Shown here: one piece after another, positions 37,903 to 50,000 of the stretch
How the letters are laid out: each line of letters starts with the position of its first letter
Position numbering within the stretch: the first letter of the stretch is position 1
From: Callipepla californica brunnescens
Lineage: Eukaryota > Chordata > Aves > Galliformes > Odontophoridae
Length of the DNA stretch: 64,000 nucleotides
Reading direction: 5' to 3'
Assembly: GCA_023055505.1 (NCBI GenBank)
Contig: JALIRH010000014.1
Span: forward strand, 12,207,501 to 12,271,500
Notes under the pieces: model-generated
Databases searched by the model: none
What the model was told of the DNA's origin: nothing
What the model saw: the letters and a program-made list of their open reading frames with translations, nothing else
Program-made: the position numbers and the translations under genes

Positions 37903-40900
37903 TGAAAAAGCACGCTTATCAAGCTCGCTCTCCAGAAGGACCAGTGGAGAGAGCAGAAGATTAAATGGCCCCAGAACTCATCCTCCCCTGCAAGAAGTAG
38001 CACTGTGCCTATTGCTATGGCACAGCAGCAGCCCCAAACACATCCTTAGCTGGGCCCCACCGCTGTCAATTGGCTTTGCTGGAAAAGCTTAGCACCTCAT
38101 TGCATGCTAGATACCACATGCATTATCGGTGCCAGCTGTGAGAGAGCACAGTGCCATGGGCAGTGTGTGACTGCAGGGGCATGGCTTACTGCTCCAGGCT
38201 CCCAAATCCCAGCACTGGCCTTGCTGCTCCCCATACCTCACACCAACGTGGGTCAGACCCAGATCTGCAGGGTCTGCTTGTAGCAGCTAATTGGGATACT
38301 TTAGTAGAAGCTCAGTGGTCAGTTTAATACCCACAAACAACAAACTGATCCAAGCAGTCAGAACTGGGAGTGAAGAATAAAAGAAATGAGGGTGAAAAAT
38401 GCAATGCCCTAAGGAACAAGGATGATTTTTTTCTTCAAGCTTTTAACATATGTACTTTTCTGGGGAAAAAAAAAAAAGAGAAATTTTACGCATAATAAAG
38501 AATACAATCGTTCCTATCTCAGTTATTAAAGAATAAAGCTAGAATGAAAGTACTTGGACTCCCATTGAACAAAAAGTTACTGCCTGAGCTGCAACTTAAA
38601 ATATTTCAGAGAAAAATATGAAGCATGTGACAAATCCTACTAATGTCAGGCCAGACTTTTTTTTTTTTTTTTTTTTGTCTAATATCTTCAGACCTTCTTT
38701 TATGCCTTCCTTATTTCTAAAAGCAGCAGCAGGTTTTTGCTGGCTGGAGAAGGATAGAAGCCAAGCCTTGCAAAAAATTATGCAGGCATATCTGACTCTC
38801 CAGGTACTCACAATTAAGGATGCAGTTCTTAGATGCAGCTGCCAAATATTTAAAAAAAAAATCCAAACAAATACATATTTATTTTTACTTTAAGTAATGA
38901 TAAATTTCTACATTAAGTATTTACAGTGTCCTTGGTATTAGGAATCCAACTTTGTTGCTTCACTGATTTCAAATCCAGTTCTGCACTTTGTATTCTGTAG
39001 AAAACATTTCTTCCTACGGTCCCTGCCAAGAATTTATACAGCAAGTTTCTCATTTTCTTGCCACAAATTCTGAAATGAAATTTAGTTTTAAAACACATTC
39101 CCATTTCTAACAGGGAAACCAAGGTAACACCAGTCTGCCATTTTGGAACAGAAGCAGTTTTTAAGACAAAGGTCATGGTGGGTCTGCAGTCATTGACACT
39201 TGTTACTAAGCTGTTATTGCATGCCACAAGCCAAGCAGAAGTGCAATTTTGCCACACTCTTCATGACATTTCTTTAAAAAATAATCTATTCCACTTGAAA
39301 AGCATCCATTTGTGTTATTTATAATAGCAACTTGCAGCCAAAACTGTAGGCAATTCATTTATATTTCAATTCATTATGAGGGAACTACTAACTCTCCACA
39401 GTAGATAGAAAATACAAGAGCATTTAGCTGCTTTGTGTGGGGTGACCTAAGGTATGGGAACTTTGCGGCAGTCTAAATAACAGATAAATATTTTTTGTGG
39501 GATGGATTTGATGCACAAGGTACAAAAATAAAAGTATTCAGGCAAAAGAACATTTAGCAACTTCTGACTTCTTTTGAAGACTATGGAGAAACAGAGAAGC
39601 AGCATTATGGAAAGCCAACAGACTTCAGGAAAGTCCTCAGGAACTAAGTTAATTTGACCGTGGTATCTGCATCCATTTCTGTATTTATGCTCAGTGCAAC
39701 AGCGACCTCAAAGTATCAGGAGGTACCAAGAAGACACCAAAATGATTGGTTCAGCTCATGGGATGTGACTTGTCACATGTGCTCCCTCTGGGATTAAAAA
39801 CTGCCCAATCATAAACCAAATTTCATTGCAAGTAGTAAGCATAAATGGCGAAGCATGTCCCATGCTCTTTGGGAACTGGGAAAGCCCTAACCCTGTTGGG
39901 ACACCAAAATCATCCCCCGGGCTGTATCCTACAAGCCAGTCAAACCCTAGCAAATGTCTTTAGGATGCAGGTACCTTATTTCTACCTGTCAGTTTTGAAA
40001 GGCTTGGCCTAAACCTGGACGTGTTGCAGACATCACAGACCAAAATAAAAAGAATGGAATAAAGATGGAATTAAAAGACATTGTGAGTCTGTTGGACACA
40101 GCAGAAAAACCAGCAAGGGAACAGAAGGGGAGAGCTGAATTCCACTTCATCAGATATCCCAGGCCACCACAGGAACTCAGAGCTTACTGTGAAAGGAGCA
40201 GGACTCATGTGGAAGCTGCTACTCAGAAGCACAGCTTTGGGCTCACCCATACAACTGAGTCATACTTCTGCCTGCCCTCAGCATCAGGGACTACCACCTA
40301 AATTCTTCATACATCAATTTACTTGTTACGTTGGTTTTTCATTGGCACTGTAATAAAGATGGGCATGGTCTTCAGTCTACTCCCAGGCCCAGACCCATCC
40401 CATCTTGTGACCTCAATGTCAGTGGGTTTTTTGCTTACATGAATTGCCAGAAACCAAGCAAAGAAAATATTCTCAGCAGTGCTTTAGCTCTGAAGAGCCA
40501 TATGCCAAAGATAAAACGCTCAGTTATTTCAGAGCCATTGTATGCTGATTTTTTTGTTGTTGTTCTTTACCAGTTTGTTTTTCCAAATGCTGATCTTGAA
40601 TTCAGCACTCCTTTCACAGGGGAAGAAAAGCTATTTCAGAAAAATGGAATGCAGCTGACCACAGCAACACAACCATTACACTGTGAGAGGGGAACAGAGG
40701 AAATGCATATAGTGCTGCAGTATCAACACAGCAGAATCTCCTGAAATCCAGGTTCCAGCAAGAACATTGGTCCCTTTAAGCAAGTATTGAAAGAGTCAAA
40801 ATTCATTGCACTTCATATTTTTCTTTTTGCACTTATTTTCCAGCACATTAAAGGCAGGAGCGTGAGGATGTTACACTTCATTTAAAGCATCCTTGATCTT

Positions 40901-42702
40901 TACTTCACTGTTTGTCTTGTTTGTACTAAAAGCTGTTTCTGGCTTCCCGAGGTAGTCACAGCACCTGGGAGAGAACAGCAAAATGCAGGGAAGGGACTAA
41001 AGGCTTTACAGCGATTTCCAGGGCAGTCTCTCCTCTTCTCTACATGAGCTGCCGTTACAATATACAATCCAGTTGATTCTCAAGAGAGGTAACCCAGACT
41101 TCTGTGATAAATCCAGAAACAGCCTTAGATTCCTGTAAAGCTCACAGCCTAAGCCTGTGGCAGGCAAAGGGTGTCCACATGCTTTTCTGTGAACTACAGC
41201 TTTGGAAACACAAAATACTGAAAAACCCACACAGCACTGAATTCTTACTGCACTTTTTGCTAACGGACTGGAATGACTGACTCCAAGAGGTCGTGTAACC
41301 TGATTTTCTGAGCCATGAAATCATTGTATTTCATACATATTTTTAAAGCAAAAAATACATGTAATGTTCTTTTTGTTCCCCGCTGTTTGGATCTTAATGA
41401 CTATGGCTCAATGCTTTGCTCTTGAAATAGTTTTTGTCTTGTTGGTTGTTTTTGTTCCCCCTCCCCTTTGCATAGAAATATTCTTGCTTAGTCACAGGAC
41501 TCTCATAGGCATCACCAGATACCCTAAGACATTTGATAACATCACGGCTGTCAGCAACTCTGATTACAGTCATTCCACCCTGCCTCCCTGATTTTGTTCT
41601 TTTCCCTTTCATCCACCAGATGTCAACTATATTAGGCATCACACAATTACAACAGCTGCTAAATCAATCCAGATGCCTATTTTCAAAGTGACCATGCTGA
41701 ATCCTTTAAGAGGAAGGACCGGAGAGCACAGCATTTTGTGCAGTACCAACATTTCCTGCTGTCCTCAACCTTTCCTCTCTGCACAGCCCTGTCTACAGGA
41801 TATCTTTGCACATAATAGCTCATAGGGATAGAAAGGATTGCAAAACTGGCAGAGTCTCTGTGCTTCTGTACTCTTCTAATCCTACCGTGGGTGACAAGGA
41901 CCAGTTCTTTGGGGATGACTAGTGAAGTCTGAAGGCTGCTCTCTAATTTGTGCTGCAAAAGCCCAAAGCTGCAGCAAGGATTAGTTTTGTATTAGCTGCA
42001 CTGGTTAGTTACTTTTTTCCTTTTGGCATATCTATCTTGCACTGTTTCAGCTCTAGGAGGGAAAGAAATAACACTCGCGAAAGCAAATATTTAATTCTGA
42101 CATCACAGAGACACTTGGGGGTGACTTACACCATCATTTGGGCCAAATTGCATCTGCAATGCAGGTAACAGCCATTGTACCATCTGGCCCATAGAACACA
42201 TAGTAGCAAATAAACATTGATAGAATCAAAAATAATTCAAAGCCGAAGTTTTCAGAGCCAACCAGCAGTGTCTGGAATCACACAATACAAATTAATTCCT
42301 TTGCTTCTCTCTGCAACATGTGTCATGAGACACAGGCCTGATCATTGAAGACTAAAAAGGATTTATGCAAGACCATGATGTTTTCAGGAACTGCACACAT
42401 GCAAATGCCCTGAGAGCAACACAGCAGCTTCCCAACAAGCCTAGGAAAAAAGCACTCCTGGTTTCCTCAGAGCAGGGATGAGCTGCTGCCTTTACATACA
42501 GACCACCAACAGCAGCTTGAACGTGCACCAAGCCACAAGGACAGCACACAGAGCACCACATTCAATGTTGCCTCTCCAAAGCCATTGTTGCTGTGCAGAC
42601 CACCAGCCTGACAGCACAGATCAGCAAAGGGCTCTGTGAAGTTGTACTGCAGGCAAACACAATAGTTTCAGCTGCAATTAGGCAGCTCCAAAGTGTCAAG
42701 AG
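37903..42702. other. Gene-free unique sequence
   Basis: No gene is supported. It contains an A12 tract at 38466-38477 and a T20 tract at 38657-38676. Frames of up to 137 codons (40331-40744, plus) match no family I know. Confidence 0.55.
38657..38676. repeat. Poly(T) tract, T20
   Basis: Twenty thymines, which would be a poly(A) on the minus strand. Going upstream on the minus strand the only hexamer-like signal is an AATAAG variant about 40 bases away, so a retrocopy 3' end is weakly supported at best. Confidence 0.9.
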
Positions 42703-42754
42703 TTGAGTGCTGTCATTAGAAGATGGACAGAGAGAACTGATTGTTTCTTAGTTT

Positions 42755-43402
42755 GTGTACCACAACATAAGAATTTCCTTTCCAGACAGCAAAGGATGTC
42801 AGAATTGCTCTACACTTTTTGCAGAAGCCAACACCAATTCAGCTTTCCCATTAAAGACAGCTCCTGCCTTCAGCACTGTCAGCATCCCTATGGGCCAGTG
42901 CTCAGCCTGCAGCATAAGCCCTGCTTTCACTCCATCCAAGAGCTTGCCAAGTTGTACACTGAGGAGAGACAGCTTGCCCCAAAGCTGCCTACCTACAGCC
43001 AGCAGATTATCATGCGTGCTTCCTGATTCGAGAGAGGCTTTCATTCTCTGCTTGCTAGCAGGACGACCTTGCACCTACCTCATCTACTCACAGATATGGA
43101 GTGGAGGTGGCTGTGGCCCATTGCTATGCAAAGAACAGCCGTGGTTAATACTAACACAAGGAGTACAGATCTCCCCTGCTGTCAGTTTTTGTATCTGGTG
43201 TAACTGGCAGCCAAAGCAGAAGTCATACAAAGAAGGCCAGGACATAAATAGTTTTCCAGTGATTAACTGGAAAATCCACTGTCCAAATCCATCCATGTGG
43301 AGAGAAAAAAACAAAGGGCACCTACTGACTCAACTGTATATTGGCAGAGTGGTGCAAAGCACTGAGATTTTTCCCTACCACTCTGAGAAAGGGCTGTTAT
43401 GA
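42755..43402 (+). other. Longest open frame (215 codons), coding status doubtful
   Basis: The longest ATG-initiated frame in the window. The predicted peptide has no signal peptide, membrane span, repeat or motif that I can place, and its composition (many S, C, P, Q) is that of translated random DNA. A different plus-strand frame (42703-43026) and minus-strand frames (42799-43074, 43084-43314) are also open here, so the segment is simply poor in stop codons. By a rough estimate, one frame this long in 64 kb has a chance of order one in four. No promoter, polyadenylation signal or splice structure is evident. It could be part of a lineage-specific or long non-coding transcript, but I do not call it a gene. 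Confidence 0.1.
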
Positions 43403-46400
43403 AATACTGTGCAGTGGCACAAATCTCCTTCCCCTCAACCTTTCTCCAGCCTAGAGTATGCCGTGCACGGGCTGGAAGGATGGAACAGCTGTGAACTTGA
43501 AATAAAAACATGTTTCTAAGAAGCACTTGCTTTTTTCTGGTCTTCAAAATTCTTCAGAAAGGCTTCCTTTCCAGTTTTATCAGCAGACACAGAGTAGAGG
43601 CAAGGTGAGCAGAGAAGAAAAATTGAAATCTTGCTGAATCCCAGAGGATAAGCTTGACCCTGGGTTCAACTGTCAGAAGTATCTAGAGGGCCAAGTTTCT
43701 GACTGCCTCATACCCAGCAGAGCAAGAGACATAAACACACACCCCAGTGCCAAGTGGATGCGACGTACTGCCAAATCAGATGCAAAGGAACATTTTGAGC
43801 ATGCCTGGCACTGGTGTGAATGATAAACCAAGGTGCAAAACAGTGTAAAAATCAGGCTCTGGGAGATATCTTCAGATGCACCAAGAATGTGCTGAAATGG
43901 AAAAGGTTTAAAACTTTAAGCACATAGCTCTAGGGAATGTGGTTGTTTTGTCTATAGAAGAACAGAGCTGTCAGCAGCTAATATGTTTTCAATTTGTGAA
44001 ATCCATGCTATTGGAGCAATCCTCACTGGATGCCTTTTATTTACTTCTTTCTTGGCAAAGTCCAATTACTGAGATGCTCCATGAGTGATGCTCCTGGCCA
44101 TCCCAGGTGACAGCCAGCACTGCTGGTGAAAGCAGCAGCTTTTGGGGCTTTTGTGGATGGATCCATTTCATCCCTCTATGTTTGTCCAAAGGAAAGAATA
44201 GCACTGTCTTGGGAAAAGTCATGCTTAAGTAATCTTTCCACATAGAGAAAAATGCAGGAGAGCTATTATCTAGAAACATTTCCTTAACAACACACCTTCA
44301 AACAACTCTGAGGTTGTTCATATGCCCCTGGACGGCTCATGCTCCTGTGCTGTCTCCTTGGTGCTCCAGGAGATTCCTGCTCCTTCTCTTTCAACCACAC
44401 AGAAATGACCAACACAGAAAAGGAGACCCAACTCACTTGAAATTAGACAGAGCAGCAATAGGACACAAGAAGCACTGTGGCACCATGCCCTTCAGGCTAC
44501 ATGGGCTTTAACAACTCCAATTTGCAATTTATGTTGCTTAACGTCATCTGAGGGGAATCTGAGAGGCTTTGCCCTGCAGCAACAGATGGGAGGGATGAAA
44601 GAGGCTATGGGGCTGGCAACATTCACTATCACACAGTGGGTCTGCAGCCTGAGAGATGAAGATCCCATGGGGGCAACAGAATGCTACGAGTGTTTAAAAA
44701 ATTTATACTTTAAAGAACTTCTAGCCTTCTTGCCACAGCTGCTCTAGCCCAGGGACCAATCAGCCAAAGCATTCTTTCTATCCCTGGACAAGGGGAAGTA
44801 CAAAGGGGAGCATTTGGTCTTCAGCTCATCATCCTTTCCTACCCATCCCCAGATCTCCTTTTCTAGAATTAATCATCACTTCCCCCTTGTGCATGTATTT
44901 TTAATATAGTTTTCACAACATCTGGTCTCTTTTCCTAAGTACTCACACTTCAGAAGGGTGTTTTCTGAGAAACCACAACACTGGCTTTGTTTCCAGCTAT
45001 CTGTCTTTTATCCCCTTTCTACTTTCAATAGCCCTGTCATAAATACAGTTTTTTGATCTCTAGATACAGGGACAGCTGCGTGCTAACAGAGCCCAGCAAG
45101 AAACAAGTGTGAGAGAAAAAAGAATGTACTTCTGGAAGGAAAGAGTCATGATGAATTCCAGTATCCTTTAGGGGTTTAGAAACAAACTATGGTCAAATCC
45201 AAATATTTGATTTTTCCAGACATGGGGTGGTTTATCAAAGACTTATCCTCAAAGCCAAATTCATCCAGCATAGCCACCCATTTCTGTGACAGCCGTTCTC
45301 CTGAAAAGGTCCTTCCCACAGAGCTCTCAGAAACCTTCAGTCTGGAGACAAAGCAGCTGGTGGATGCTTCTATTGAACTCATAATTAGCTCGTTCTTCTA
45401 ATAGAGTTTAGTGGAAGGCAGTGATTTACTTTGACAAAACTTAGTGCTGTAATATCTAAAAGTTTTATATTTTTGTTGCACATACCAAGGGGAAAAGCCA
45501 TTAACAATTCTGCATGCACCTTATTAGAAAGGCTGCCCACATCCCAGCTCAGACAGAGCATAGCCTGATAAAAAGGCTTAATACATAAATGCTTGTTTGT
45601 GTTTGGAAAGCTCCTGGAGCTTTGCCAAACATTCAGTGTGCTGAGGAAATACAGAGAGACAAGGGCCTGCTTTTAAAGCGATGCTTGTCTGCAGCTCTGT
45701 ATTATCCTGAGTGACATTCTGTCCAAGTACAGTAATAACACACGTCCTTGCCTGCCACTGAAAACAGATTTTAATACCTGATGGAAATGATCTCGCTTCT
45801 GGGAACATCCAGACCTGGGGAAAAAAAAAAAAAAAGAAAAAAACCCCACAAACATTCTGCTTATAAAAATTCTGATTTCTTCACATATAATGAGCCATTT
45901 TCCAACAACAAAAGCCTCTCAGATACTAGGTTGTAATCTCCTAGCTGCTGCCTTGACAGCCTTTTAGCAACACCTATAACTTATACAGAGATGCTTCATC
46001 ATAGATTTCAAGGAGGTTGAGCATCTATCATTCCAACTCACAAAGAGGGAACCTGAAACTGGGCTGTGCCTGCTACCAGTGCTCATGCAGCAGGGCAGGA
46101 CCAGGAAGACCCCCACCTCCCCGTGCACAGGGCTACTGTCAAGCTATCCATAAAGTTCTCATCCTGAACCAGGGAGAAATCACGAGCACACATTCTACAT
46201 CAACTTGGTTTTCACTTAAGTCGATGAGATGCATGCACAGGAGGAAGGTCGAAGTCATGCTCAGCTGACCCACTGAGCTAAGCTGACATGCACATCTAAT
46301 CAATGATCCTGATAATGTCACCAAAATATGACATCTATTTATTATCCTGCTTCCTTTCCTTCTCCAGTTAACAGGTGTCAAAGTTTAGGGAATGGTTAAA

Positions 46401-46893
46401 GGGGTGAGCCAGCAAGGAACAAGTCTTAGGAGAAACACAGAGATGGAAATGTACCAAACAGAGCCCTGCCATCAATTACATCCCCAGAAGTAATGAGTTT
46501 TCCCCTAGAGTGATGGACAAGTCTTTCTGACAAGTGACAGCAAACTCTCTGATCCCACTGCACTAAAAAACATGCTTATGCCTGCATAAATATGTGCATG
46601 TGTGTGAAAGGTAAGACTGTGCTAAGCACCCTTTACTGCAAAGAGCGCCGTTCAATACCACAGATAAAATTTCTGCCTTCATTGCTACACAGATTTCCCT
46701 TCGAGGCCCACAGCACTGCTCCTCTCAGGCCCTTGTTTCCCTAAGGGCTCTCTAGGGTATGGTGAGAGAGGGGCTGAGGGCAAGGAGGAGGTCTGTGAAG
46801 ACAGGAGTGGGGAGGTAGCAGGAGGGCAGCTGCTCACAGCTGAATAAATGGGGGGTGAGGGGTGGAATTTGATGAAACGATCTGGCAGGCAGC
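43403..46893. other. Gene-free unique sequence
   Basis: No gene or interspersed repeat is recognised. Open frames are under 95 codons. One A-rich simple tract lies at 45821-45843. Confidence 0.55.
45821..45843. repeat. Poly(A)-rich tract
   Basis: A15, one G, then A7, flanked by G and C runs ('ctgggg' before, 'cccc' after). Confidence 0.9.
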
Positions 46894-47045
46894 ATGTCTA
46901 ACACAAATTAAATAAAGTGCTCTTTTACACAGCTGATTTATGGAACTCCTTGACAAGTTATTGCAAAAGACAAAGGATTTTAAAAGAATTTAACAGGGGA
47001 CTAGACAAAGTCATGAAGACTTAGTACCATAGGGTGTTGATGCCA
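46894..47045 (+). mobile_element. Ancient CR1/L3-like LINE 3' fragment
   Basis: A diverged plus-strand LINE fragment. It keeps the order seen in old CR1/L3-type 3' regions of amniotes: 'aaataaagtgctcttttaca', 'cagctgatttatggaactcc', 'ttgacaagttattgcaaaag', then a 'ttttaaaagaatttaacagg' block and 'ggactagacaaagtcatgaa'. In known families this reads roughly as 'agtgcttttttacacagcgc', 'ggaactcattgccacaggat' and 'aaaagggattggacaa'. It is far more decayed than the other CR1 copies in the window, so it probably predates bird radiation. No terminal octamer is preserved and the boundaries are approximate. Confidence 0.7.
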
Positions 47046-50000
47046 GCACTGGCTTGAAAGCCTTTAAACCAGCAGTTCCCAAAAACTGGAAAGGTTTATC
47101 TGAGGCAGGCTCAGTGTGTTATTTCTCACATCCTCACAGACTTCAGCCTGAGGCGGCGATGCTGTGTCCCTATTGTCTCTGGCAGCAAGCTGGAGCAGGG
47201 GATAGCATAGAGCTAAGCCTCTGCAAGGCAAGATGGCAGGACTCAGCCCCTTGCACACAGCACTGGCCTCCAAACAGCTGAGCCATCAGCCCATTTTCCC
47301 CTAGATCACTTCTGAGGAGCTTTACGTGCTTTTCAGAGAGGGACCCTGATTTTGCCTGGCCTTGGGTCACCTTCCTACACATCCACAGCCAAGGCCAGCC
47401 CAGTGTGTCTGGCTCGCAGTGTGACCAGCAGACCAGTCAGAGCTGTCCTCCAGCAAGTTCCACACAACTTTTTAGATTATCCTTATTAAGTGAAAGAAGA
47501 TATTTTAAGGTCTTTTTTCTCTTCTCATTAAAGCCTTTGTCACAAGAATTATTTGTCACCACAAGTTTAATCTTCTGCAGAGTCCAGCCTTCACGTGTTT
47601 GCATTCATGAGATGAGGGACAGAACATGACGAGGAAATTGGACCAAATTAACCTGCTCCCATGACGATCCCCAATAATAACAAAAGTGGAAAATGGCAGA
47701 GAATTAAACTGTTCTTGACAAAAACTGTAATGACCTCCAAGAATGCCTCTAAAGTAACTGTCCAAGTAATAGCTTCCAAGTGTAATTTCAAGGATATGCT
47801 ACGCAAACTCAACTTGCAGAATTTCAAGCTACTGGTAGCAAGCCTGCAAAAAGAACGAATGAGAGGAAGGGGTAATCAATACTATAATTAACAACACAGT
47901 AATCTGAAACAGGGGGATTTGGTTAAATAAGAATGAGTAGATCGGATCAGGGAACACTCAGAAGTAAAGGAGAAGAGTTTTAATCTGATTTGCTTTTCTC
48001 ACTGGTAAAGAAAACACTTTAAAAATGTTGTGCAGTAGGGCATCTTGCTTCATTACAAACTCCAAATAATCACTGGGAAAAAAATAACAAGCAAAGAAAG
48101 CTGATTTCAGATAGGATAGCCTTTAATTAGTCAATCCCCAAACAGAGAAATAGCATCCATCATTGTCAGGGCAGAACGAGAATGAAAGGCCATCTGAGAC
48201 TGGGCCGATCCTCTGAACATAAAGGATGCCCAAAATAAAAATAGTTCTATCAAGTGAAGAACAGAGGCTGTATGCTACATTTTCCTTTTTAAAGCCATCT
48301 GAAGAAACCAGGGCTATGTCTTTCTGGGATTAATGAAAGAGAAGGAAAGAAAAACCTCGTTATCATCCTTGTAACAAAGGCTCCGCCACCATCTAAATAC
48401 TGCTCAGAATCAGCATTTCTGAAAATGGAGTCAGTGTCTATCACACTGACGAAGAAATTCAAGAGGTTGTCCCTGAATCATAAAAAGAGACAGAAATGTC
48501 GTTTTTAGGATAACACTGTTCTGACATTCTGGCCACAGGCTACATAATAGTAACACAAAGGCACCCTAGCTGTATCAATGCACAACTTCAGGGGCAGTAG
48601 AAATGTAAGTCATTCCTTCAGATAAAACCAAGTCGCAGTACAGCATTGTCATAATACACCTCCTTAATCTAGTCAAATTCTACAAGAAGAAAGAAAGTAA
48701 TCCTTAGAGGATTTGCACTAATTTAAACAGTAATATATTACCCAAGGGCTTAATACTGCTAAACTAGCAAAAATCTCTAAAATGTAACGTGACAAACTCC
48801 CAGATTTCAGTTCAGAACAGCGAGCACATCACGTGGGATTCATTTGTTCAACGTCAGATACCTACAGTATGCATATTTACATATGAAAATTCTTTTGAAG
48901 TTCACACATGAAGATCTAGATAGATACTTCTGAAGGGAAATCCCTTTTATTCCAGGACTGATGGATGGAGAAAAGCAGCACTGCATATGACTAATGCTAA
49001 AGATAAGTCCCATTTCTCCAGACTAAAAACGGGAAGCTCTGTGGGCAAAATATAGACTTCAAATTTTGTATAATCTAAAAAGCTAAGAAAGCCTCAGTAC
49101 TGCTGTACTAAAACTGAGCATTGTGTGATTCACGAAGTTACTCCTGTCACACAACATGAACCAAATCCTTCTATCATCACAAGAATCTCAAGGGTACAGC
49201 CAGCAACATTTTGGGCCAACTTTCTGTTTCTTTAGATACTTCACCTGCATGAAGCATTACTTTGTTTTAGGAGACAGTCCGTAGCACACTGTTGCAGTCA
49301 AAAATGTCTTTGCCTAGTGAAAGGAGTAGGTAGATAACTGCGTTAGATGTCTTTCACTGGTCCTTTGATACAGCTTGGCTTTGAGGCAAAGGAACAGCTT
49401 GCTCTGAAGATGCACAGGCAAGCAGAGGTCTGGGAAACACTTGGATCTTGATGTTAACATCCCAAGATAAACCCTTGGACCAAAACCAGGTCAAACTATG
49501 CTGTAAAATGAAGGAAAGAGAGGCAAAAAAATGCAGTTAAGACTTGGAAATGGTTCCACATATCAGTGGATGAATTCACTGTTGGTTTTTGTGCTCTTCC
49601 CAGTTTGAAGATGATTTTGGTAAGAGTTTAAGAAAGAAAAGCCTTGCAATTTAAATAGACCTTTCTGACTGTCAGTTAGATTGATTACAGTTTTCTGCAA
49701 ACAACGCATTTTTAAATAGTTCTGTATAGAGTTTATTTTACTCCCAACATTTTCCCTAATATAAAAACCTCATAACGAATGCAATCACATTTCTATTCAC
49801 TGTCTCTCCAAAGTCTTGATCCCTTCCTTTTCTCTGGCCACCTGTTAGCTCTCCCTTCTCTAAATTTAACTCCTTTGGCTTTGTTTGGTAACCTTTTCCT
49901 CCTGCCCTCATTATCTGAATTCTACTCCTGCTGTGGTAAAGCTGTGGGGGGCTGGATTTAGGTTGTTATTTTGGAAATGGGTGGGGGAGGAGATGATGCA

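Noticed and set aside
40331..40744. 137-codon plus-strand open frame
   Set aside because: Random-looking composition, no known motif, and length within chance expectation.
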